Positions 32,094-37,657 of a stretch of DNA of 37,657 nucleotides are shown here, piece by piece. A program made the position numbers and the translations under genes. The notes beneath the pieces are model-generated. The model did not search any database. It saw nothing but the letters and a program-made list of their open reading frames with translations, and was not told the DNA's origin. The stretch spans positions 1 through 37,657 of the forward strand of contig CAZQWU010000009.1 of NCBI GenBank assembly GCA_964597305.1, given 5' to 3'. This stretch comes from UBA7398 sp964597305 (GTDB lineage: Bacteria > Actinomycetota > Actinomycetes > Nanopelagicales > Nanopelagicaceae). How positions within the stretch are numbered: the stretch's first letter is position 1; every line of letters begins with the position of its first letter.

Positions 32094-32989
32094 TAACTGC
32101 CTTCCTGTTCAGATAGTTCATGCACTGTTTGATCGAATTCGTCACTTACTTCAATTTCTCCGCTCTCGGAACCAATCCATATAATGTTAAGTTCGCCCAA
32201 CGCTGTCACCTGTTCAAATCTCAGCACACCTTCCCGGTAAAGCTCCAAAAGGGAGAGGAAACGGGCGACAACAACGAGCGTGTTTTCTGCGTCTGCAATC
32301 AGCGCTCTAAAGGTCATTGATTTATGGGAACGTAGCTGGTCAACTACCCGTTTAGCCTCCTCTGCCACGCTGACCAGCGGTTGGTGGAGGTGTTCAATAG
32401 AGAGAACGGGCTCTGTTTTTGGAAACAGCACCCTATGCGCAATAGCAGCAAAACGCTCTGCCCCTACCCCGATCAGAACCTCCGGGAGGAGCGCTGAAAA
32501 GGCGGGTTCTAGCGCAACTACACGAGGGAAAGTTTTCTCTTGGTTCGTAATTCGATCGAGAAAAATGGCTGCTATCTCTTTAAATGCTCGATACTGGAGC
32601 AAGCGAGCGAAGAGCAAATCACGCGCCTCAAGGAGCGCAAGGTCATCTTCATCATCAATTTCCCCTGATGGCAGTAGTCGAGCAGCCTTCAAATCAAGCA
32701 AAGTAGCGGCGACAACAAGAAACTCGGTGGCGTGGTCAAGCTTCCATCCCTCATCAGTCTTTTCAAGCTCCCTTAGGTAGGTGATGAATTCATCGGTAAC
32801 CACCGCAAGGGCAACCTCGCTGATATCCATTCGATGACGCGAAATAAGCTGTAAAAGGAGGTCAAATGGGCCATCAAAATTCGCTAAGTGAACTGAAAAA
32901 CCAGCGACTCGTCCTTCGCCAGAGACCGTTGTTGCCCCGGGTATTGGCTCTAATTGCGGTTTCTCTGCCACGGCGCAACGGTACTTCAC
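32093..32989 (-). CDS. scpA: Segregation and condensation protein ScpA
   Basis: Kleisin subunit of SMC-ScpAB, 298 residues from a GTG at 32989. The N-terminal motif FSVHLANFDGPFDLLLQLI (about 31-49) and the next HRMDISEVALAVVTDEFI are typical of ScpA, which bridges the SMC heads. The first codon is not certain; a GTG at 32971 is also possible. An acidic middle and a C-terminal winged-helix region (LVVVARFLSLLELYREGVL near 240-258) complete the kleisin. It begins the scpA-scpB-rluB operon, divergent from parA across a 75-bp gap. Confidence 0.93.
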   Translation of the reverse strand: MKYRCAVAEKPQLEPIPGATTVSGEGRVAGFSVHLANFDGPFDLLLQLISRHRMDISEVALAVVTDEFITYLRELEKTDEGWKLDHATEFLVVAATLLDLKAARLLPSGEIDDEDDLALLEARDLLFARLLQYRAFKEIAAIFLDRITNQEKTFPRVVALEPAFSALLPEVLIGVGAERFAAIAHRVLFPKTEPVLSIEHLHQPLVSVAEEAKRVVDQLRSHKSMTFRALIADAENTLVVVARFLSLLELYREGVLRFEQVTALGELNIIWIGSESGEIEVSDEFDQTVHELSEQEGS

Positions 32990-33064
32990 CCGTCGTTACT
33001 TGCTCTTCTCCCACCGCGGACATAGGGTGACCGATTATTAAATAACTCTAGAGAGGTTTCTCGA
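32990..33064. promoter_or_regulatory. Divergent promoter region between scpA and parA
   Basis: This 75-bp gap has to carry the starts of both scpA (minus) and parA (plus). It contains the near-palindromic AT-rich element TTATTAAATAA (33035-33045), suitable as a shared -10 region for both directions. An AGAGAGG (33050-33056) is a plausible ribosome-binding site for the parA TTG. -35 hexamers are not clear. Confidence 0.4.
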
Positions 33065-33955
33065 TTGAACGCTAAATCGACAATTGCACAGATCAAGGAC
33101 GATGACGTTGTCACGACATCTTTGGTACTTGGCCGGACCGCGCGAATTTTCCCAACACCATCGCCCATCGCAGATCATGGCAATGCGCGGATCATTTCGG
33201 TTGTCAATCAGAAAGGTGGCGTGGGTAAAACGACCACCACAATTAACTTGGGAGCTTCTTTAGCTGAATTAGGTCGCCGAGTTCTCCTTGTTGATTTTGA
33301 TCCCCAGCATTCTCTCTCTGTTGGACTCAATGTTGATACCCGAAATCTTGAAGGTTCGATCTACAACCTGATGATGGACGAATCCACCAAAATTGAAGAC
33401 TACCTATTGAAAACTAATGTGCCGGGTATGGACATGATCCCAAGCCATGAAGATCTCGCGGGTGCTGAAGGTGGTTTAATGAACGTTATCGCTCGAGAAA
33501 AAGTTCTCAAGCGTGTGCTCTCTACAGTGTCAGATTATTACGATGTTATTTTGATTGACTGCCAACCCTCATTAGGTTTATTAACTGTAAACGCTTTAAC
33601 GGCTTCACATTATGTAATCGTGCCTTTGGAATGTGAATATTTCGCACTTCGCGGTGTAGCACTCCTCGCCGATATCATCAAGAAAGTTCAACTCAATACA
33701 AATCCAGAGCTTGAATTACTAGGGATTTTGGCCACGATGTTTGATAGAAAAACAGTTCATTCTCGTGAAGTGCTTGAACGAATACTCGAAGCGTTTCCCG
33801 AGAAAATTTTTGACACAACTATTGCTAGGACAGTACGTTTTCCAGAGACAACTGTTGCAGGTGAACCCATCACAACGTATGCAAGTTCTTCTTCAGGAGC
33901 AGCTGCTTACCGAAGATTGGCACGTGAAGTCATCGCTATTGGAGGTTGCAAATGA
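33065..33955 (+). CDS. parA: ParA/Soj family partitioning ATPase
   Basis: Chromosome-partitioning-type ATPase of 296 residues. A deviant Walker A, KGGVGKTTTTINLG, lies at 50-63; the Walker A' and B regions are VDFDPQHSLS and ILIDCQPSLGLLT. It binds DNA nonspecifically in an ATP-dependent way in known family members. TTG at 33065 is chosen because AGAGAGG is correctly spaced before it and there is no other suitable start. A 40-residue N-terminal extension precedes the ATPase core. It is followed by a small ribbon-helix-helix gene with an ATGA overlap, and divergent from scpA. In mycobacteria the ParA-like Rv1708 is next to scpA in this order, and is distinct from the parAB at the origin. Confidence 0.93.
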   Translation: MNAKSTIAQIKDDDVVTTSLVLGRTARIFPTPSPIADHGNARIISVVNQKGGVGKTTTTINLGASLAELGRRVLLVDFDPQHSLSVGLNVDTRNLEGSIYNLMMDESTKIEDYLLKTNVPGMDMIPSHEDLAGAEGGLMNVIAREKVLKRVLSTVSDYYDVILIDCQPSLGLLTVNALTASHYVIVPLECEYFALRGVALLADIIKKVQLNTNPELELLGILATMFDRKTVHSREVLERILEAFPEKIFDTTIARTVRFPETTVAGEPITTYASSSSGAAAYRRLAREVIAIGGCK

Positions 33956-34365
33956 GTCGACGTGTAAGTCTGCCTGGTGCGGATGAATTATTTAGAAAAA
34001 CTACTTTAAGCGCCGTCCCCATCACACCTTCACATTCTGACGATGTCGCAGAAGTTGCGGTGACAAATCGTCCTACCACTACCTCTGTTCAACGATCCAA
34101 AGGTGTTCGACAAACTCCGCGACGAAGAACGCATCAGATTGATCGTTCACCATCAGGTCGAGAGAAACACGATGAGAAAATCACTGTGTATTTGTCTCCG
34201 GAAGAATTGTTTGATTTGGAACAAGCTCGGTTACTTCTTCGTGGGGATCTTGGGCTAGCAGTAGATCGCGGACGAATCGTGCGTGAATCTCTTGCGATTG
34301 TCATCGCCGATCTCGAATCAAAAGGTGATCAGAGCATAATCGCGCGCAGACTTCGCGCCCGCTAA
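33952..34365 (+). CDS. Small basic protein with a predicted ribbon-helix-helix domain, ParA partner
   Basis: A 137-residue protein coupled to parA by an ATGA overlap. I do not recognise it as a named family. Residues 1-70 are Ser/Thr-, Arg- and Pro-rich and probably disordered, and include a basic RRRTHQ stretch. Residues about 75-123 resemble a ribbon-helix-helix DNA-binding domain: a strand KITVYL, then LSPEELFDLEQARLLLRG as the first helix, and RGRIVRESLAIVIADLESKG as the second. Such proteins act as DNA-binding partners of ParA in some plasmid and chromosome systems. The gene overlaps the convergent xerD stop by 4 bp. A ParB-like or regulatory role is inferred from position only. Confidence 0.8.
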   Translation: MSRRVSLPGADELFRKTTLSAVPITPSHSDDVAEVAVTNRPTTTSVQRSKGVRQTPRRRTHQIDRSPSGREKHDEKITVYLSPEELFDLEQARLLLRGDLGLAVDRGRIVRESLAIVIADLESKGDQSIIARRLRAR

Positions 34366-35285
34366 CGTGAACGCGGGTGCGCTGTAGCGTAACTTTCTCG
34401 AACTTTATCTATCGTTATCAACGTATAGATTTGCGTGGTTGTGACACTTGAATGGCCGAGCAATTCTTGGACAACGCGAACATCTGCGCCACCATCTAAT
34501 AAATGAGTAGCAAAGGAATGTCTCAGGCTATGGGGCGAAATCTTCTCTTCAAGATCTGCCTTCTTTGCAGCGATCTTCACAATATTCCACGCGCTCTGGC
34601 GAGATAATTTTCCACCCGATTGATTAAGAAACAGCGCTTGTTGGTTACGCGCGCTAGTCCCCTTTGCTACAAGTATCGGGCGATTTCGAACGAGATAATC
34701 TGATAAAGCGCGCTGAGCAAATGAACCAATTGGTATCAACCGCTCTTTACCGCCTTTTCCTTTAACCTTAATAACAATTGAACGAGCTTGATCTATGTCT
34801 ATTTCTCGTACATCGTCAAGTGTAAGTTCAATAATTTCACTGACCCGGCAACCAGATGCGTAAAGAAGTTCCAGTAGCGCTTTATCTCGTGCGCCAATTC
34901 CTTCTGATGAAACAGCGTTGATCAAACGATTAACATCTTCAACGGAAATAGCTTTGGGTAGTCGATGAGGGACCTTAGTAACTTTCATTTCACGCGTTGG
35001 ATCTTTGACATTCAATTCGCGAGAGACAAATCGATAAAAACTTCTAATGGTCACCGTTATCCGGGCAATTGATGATTCTGAGTTTTTCAATTTCCGTAAA
35101 TCTTTGATGAAGTCAAGAATGTCATTGGTATCGCATAATTGAAATGAAGGAATATTGTGTATTGTCAAAAAGGTCGCAAACTTTGAGAGATCTCGCGAAT
35201 ACGCATCGATAGTATTTTGGGACGATCCTTTTTCGACGAGTAGGTAGTTAAGGAATCTATCTACGAGAACGTTATCGGTGAGCAT
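34362..35285 (-). CDS. xerD: Tyrosine recombinase XerD
   Basis: Site-specific tyrosine recombinase of 307 residues that resolves chromosome dimers at dif with XerC. The catalytic residues can be seen: Arg147 (ASGCRVSE), Lys in the KGKGGKER loop (175-182), His252 and Arg255 (PHSLRHS), His278 (LLGHSS) and the nucleophile Tyr287 (TTQIYT). The N-terminal SAM-like core-binding domain (about 5-95) starts DRFLNYLLVEKGSSQNTIDAYSRDL in part. The ATG at 35285 overlaps pyrG by 14 bp, fitting co-transcription. The length and motif spacing are XerD/XerC-typical, not phage-integrase-like. The D assignment is supported by its position near pyrG, scpAB and recN in actinobacteria. Confidence 0.94.
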   Translation of the reverse strand: MLTDNVLVDRFLNYLLVEKGSSQNTIDAYSRDLSKFATFLTIHNIPSFQLCDTNDILDFIKDLRKLKNSESSIARITVTIRSFYRFVSRELNVKDPTREMKVTKVPHRLPKAISVEDVNRLINAVSSEGIGARDKALLELLYASGCRVSEIIELTLDDVREIDIDQARSIVIKVKGKGGKERLIPIGSFAQRALSDYLVRNRPILVAKGTSARNQQALFLNQSGGKLSRQSAWNIVKIAAKKADLEEKISPHSLRHSFATHLLDGGADVRVVQELLGHSSVTTTQIYTLITIDKVRESYATAHPRSR

Positions 35286-36912
35286 TGCGGTTGATTGCTG
35301 CTTTTATTAAACCGCTGAAGAGAGGGTGAGGCCGTGTGGGACGAGAACGGAACTCCGGGTGGGCTTGTGTACCTACATAATAAGGATGAACGTCTCGCGG
35401 TAATTCCACAAACTCCACTAAATGATTATCTGGAGATGTACCTGAAAAAATGAGGCCAGCTGCGGCAATTTTGTCGCGGTACAGATTGTTTACCTCATAA
35501 CGATGTCGATGGCGTTCGGAAATCTCTGCACTTGCATATGCTTCTCGAACGATCGAGCCTTCTTTTAATAAGGCTGGATAAAGGCCCAATCTCATAGAAC
35601 CACCCATATTTCCATCACCGGCAACAATGGTGAGCTGATCTGCCATAGTCGAAATGACTGGATCAGGTGACGAGGGATCAAACTCTGCGGAGTTTGCGGA
35701 CGATATTCCCGCTAAATTTCGCGCTGCTTCAATCACCATGCATTGCAGTCCAAGACAGAGCCCTAGGGTAGGAATTTTATTTTCTCGAGCGAAAGTGAGT
35801 GCGCCTACCTTTCCTTCGATGCCTCGTACACCAAACCCACCAGGGATACATATCGCATCCAAACCGGCTAAATTTTTCGAAGCGCCAGTAGAATTTTCAC
35901 ATTCATCACTTGCGATCCACACGATGTCAACCTTGACGTTATTATCAAATCCGCCGGCACGAAGCGCTTCTGTCACCGATAAATAGGCATCAGGTAAATC
36001 AACATATTTCCCAACAAGTCCTACTTTGACCACACGATCGGGGTGGTGGACGCGTTGCAGAAGATCTCCCCACTCGCCCCACTCAACATCACGGAACGGC
36101 AGTCCAAGGCGACGAACAACATATGCATCTAGACCTTCACTGTGAAGAACTTTCGGAATGTCGTAGATTGAAGGTGCATCGACGGCAGCAACGACAGCAT
36201 CTTGGTCGACGTCACACATTAACGAAATCTTCTTTTTTACAGAAGGTGGGATCGGTCGATCGGATCTAATCACAATGGCATCGGGAGTGATACCAATACT
36301 CCGTAAAGCCGCAACGGAATGCTGTGTCGGTTTTGTCTTTAATTCGCCAGAAGGCCCGATATAAGGAACAAGCGAAACATGGAGATAAAAGACATTCTCC
36401 CGCCCAACCTCTTGGCGAATTTGTCGCGCTGCTTCTAAAAATGGTTGAGATTCAATATCTCCAACGGTGCCACCAACTTCAGTAATCACCACATCAATTC
36501 CTGGCGTTGCCATTGCCAAAATTCTCTCTTTAATTTCATTGGTGATGTGTGGAATAACTTGTACGGTATCGCCTAAATATTCACCTCGGCGTTCTTTAGC
36601 GATGACACGTGAATACACCTGACCCGTCGTCACATTCGCAGAACCATGAAGATTGACATCGAGAAATCTTTCGTAATGACCGATATCCAGATCAGTCTCA
36701 GCGCCATCATCAGTAACAAATACTTCACCATGTTGGAATGGATTCATGGTTCCAGGATCAACATTGATATACGGATCAAGCTTTTGCATGGTGACTTTAA
36801 GACCACGAGTACGTAGCAATCGACCTAAACTTGACGCTGTAAGACCTTTGCCTAGACTTGAGGCGACTCCGCCGGTGACAAACAAATGCTTCGTCACATG
36901 ATTGGCGGTCAT
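35272..36912 (-). CDS. pyrG: CTP synthase
   Basis: Makes CTP from UTP, ATP and glutamine in the cytoplasm. The protein is 546 residues, full length. The N-terminal synthetase domain begins KHLFVTGGVASSLGKGLTASSL and has the P-loop-like loop and the DPYINVDPGTMNPFQHGEVF segment. The C-terminal class I glutamine amidotransferase domain contains GLCLGLQC (nucleophile Cys) and the His/Glu pair in AHPEFRSRP. It is tightly packed: the stop overlaps xerD by 14 bp and the start is 27 bp after recN. In M. tuberculosis the order recN, pyrG, xerD, ParA, scpA, scpB is the same. Confidence 0.98.
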   Translation of the reverse strand: MTANHVTKHLFVTGGVASSLGKGLTASSLGRLLRTRGLKVTMQKLDPYINVDPGTMNPFQHGEVFVTDDGAETDLDIGHYERFLDVNLHGSANVTTGQVYSRVIAKERRGEYLGDTVQVIPHITNEIKERILAMATPGIDVVITEVGGTVGDIESQPFLEAARQIRQEVGRENVFYLHVSLVPYIGPSGELKTKPTQHSVAALRSIGITPDAIVIRSDRPIPPSVKKKISLMCDVDQDAVVAAVDAPSIYDIPKVLHSEGLDAYVVRRLGLPFRDVEWGEWGDLLQRVHHPDRVVKVGLVGKYVDLPDAYLSVTEALRAGGFDNNVKVDIVWIASDECENSTGASKNLAGLDAICIPGGFGVRGIEGKVGALTFARENKIPTLGLCLGLQCMVIEAARNLAGISSANSAEFDPSSPDPVISTMADQLTIVAGDGNMGGSMRLGLYPALLKEGSIVREAYASAEISERHRHRYEVNNLYRDKIAAAGLIFSGTSPDNHLVEFVELPRDVHPYYVGTQAHPEFRSRPTRPHPLFSGLIKAAINRNAHR

Positions 36913-36939
36913 GGGTGGCTAACTTATCACGCTCCCTCG

Positions 36940-37657
36940 TTAACTACGAATTAGGTCTATCAACTCCTTGGCGTGTTGCTGGGCAATTTCGGAATCTTCG
37001 CGTCCTGAGAGCATTCGCGCAATTTCAATTTCACGCGCTGCTCGGTCTAATCGACGAACAGTACTTTCAGTAACAGCGCCTGAATCGTTCTTTTCTACCT
37101 GAAAATGACAATCAGCCCATGCTGCAACTTGCGCCAAGTGAGTGACGACAATGACCTGTGTTGATTGTGCCAATTGAGCTAACTTTCTTCCCACTTCTAT
37201 AGCCGCTTTGCCACCGACACCGGCATCGATTTCATCAAAAATGTACGTACCTACGGGAGCACTGTGGGCTAGCGCGACTTCTAAACCAAGCATCAAACGG
37301 GATAGCTCGCCGCCACTTGCAGCTTTCGTTATTGGTAATAACTCACCATTTTTGTGGCTACAAAACATCATCTCGACGGTATCAATACCATGCTCAGAGA
37401 AATCAGAGAATTTTTCGCTCGCTTCTTGTGTGATGCGTATCTGAAAGCTTGCATGAGGCATTGCTAAATCGTGAATTTCTCTCGTGACAACCGAGCTAAG
37501 AATGTCTGCCGCTTTTTTCCGTTCTTGGGAAAGCTGTTCAGCCTTTTCACGCAGAGAGTGAAAAACTTTCAATCGTTCCTTTTCCAATTCTTGAATGCGC
37601 TCGTCACCTCCCTGTAAATCTTTTATTCTGCGGGCTGCTTTTTCGCCATCGTCAATC
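36940..37657 (-). CDS. recN: DNA repair protein RecN, C-terminal part (5' end outside window)
   Basis: SMC-like repair ATPase; only the C-terminal 239 codons are in the window. The frame stays open to base 37657, so the gene continues beyond the window edge and the apparent starts inside are not real. Visible are the end of the coiled-coil region (KERLKVFHSLREKAEQL), the ABC signature SGGELSRLML, Walker B FDEIDAGVGG and the switch His in VTHLAQVAAWA. RecN acts in double-strand-break repair. It precedes pyrG by 27 bp. The stop is a TAA at 36942-36940 on the minus strand. Confidence 0.95.
   Translation of the reverse strand, partial: IDDGEKAARRIKDLQGGDERIQELEKERLKVFHSLREKAEQLSQERKKAADILSSVVTREIHDLAMPHASFQIRITQEASEKFSDFSEHGIDTVEMMFCSHKNGELLPITKAASGGELSRLMLGLEVALAHSAPVGTYIFDEIDAGVGGKAAIEVGRKLAQLAQSTQVIVVTHLAQVAAWADCHFQVEKNDSGAVTESTVRRLDRAAREIEIARMLSGREDSEIAQQHAKELIDLIRS

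Noticed and set aside
34362..35285. The tyrosine recombinase as a phage or genomic-island integrase
   Set aside because: Sequence, length and location among pyrG, recN and scpAB match housekeeping XerD; no attachment sites or phage genes are nearby.

Overview
The window is a gene-dense chromosomal segment of a low-G+C actinobacterium. The clade-specific evidence is mshC (mycothiol biosynthesis), the MSMEG_4193/DUF3090/SCO1664 trio, PafB/PafC, a HelY-type helicase, GarA and FtsR, Lnt next to a Ppm1-type mannosyltransferase, and a Cmk-Der fusion. Base composition is AT-rich for the phylum, gaps are small (largest clearly intergenic stretch about 245 bp) and neighbours often overlap by 1-14 bp. 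This suggests a streamlined planktonic lineage such as the freshwater Nanopelagicales (acI); that placement is inference. A run of 100 N (18611-18710) shows a scaffold from a draft, MAG or single-cell assembly.

Layout. 1-5.7 kb: end of an M20 peptidase, an aldo/keto reductase, then the operon phosphomutase-like / DUF3090 / SCO1664 / mshC, and a PAC2 protein. 5.8-10.9 kb: metH, a HAD phosphatase and the tRNA m1A58 methyltransferase. 10.9-20.7 kb: an FKBP lipoprotein, pafB-pafC, tatA-tatC, a diacylglycerol-kinase-like gene, a HelY helicase, a 5'-3' exonuclease cut by the gap, lnt (5' end lost in the gap) and ppm1. 20.7-26.4 kb (minus): the gcvH-garA-ftsR-DUF151-merR-gcvP cluster. 26.5-30.5 kb (minus): aroH-tyrA-cmk/der-tRNA-Pro-pgsA. 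30.8-33.0 kb (minus): scpA-scpB-rluB. 33.1-34.4 kb (plus): parA and a ribbon-helix-helix partner. 34.4-37.7 kb (minus): xerD, pyrG and the 3' part of recN.

The genes serve tRNA and rRNA modification, redox thiol synthesis, methionine and one-carbon metabolism (MetH, glycine cleavage GcvP/GcvH), aromatic amino acids (AroH, TyrA), protein export and lipoprotein maturation (TatAC, Lnt), chromosome segregation (ParA, ScpAB, XerD), and DNA-damage control and repair (PafBC, RecN).

The most striking observation is an absence. In the usual actinobacterial order the Pup-proteasome genes (mpa/arc, dop, pup, prcB, prcA, pafA) lie between the tRNA methyltransferase and pafB. Here both flanks are kept in order, but the whole block is missing and only an inverted FKBP lipoprotein gene sits at the junction. 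Other points of interest are a tRNA-Pro whose 3' end touches the pgsA start codon, a ParA with an uncharacterised RHH partner next to scpAB, a GarA missing the first threonine of its usual phospho-site, a kinase-like SCO1664 protein, and several short repeats in regulatory gaps. I found no clear mobile element, CRISPR array or rRNA.
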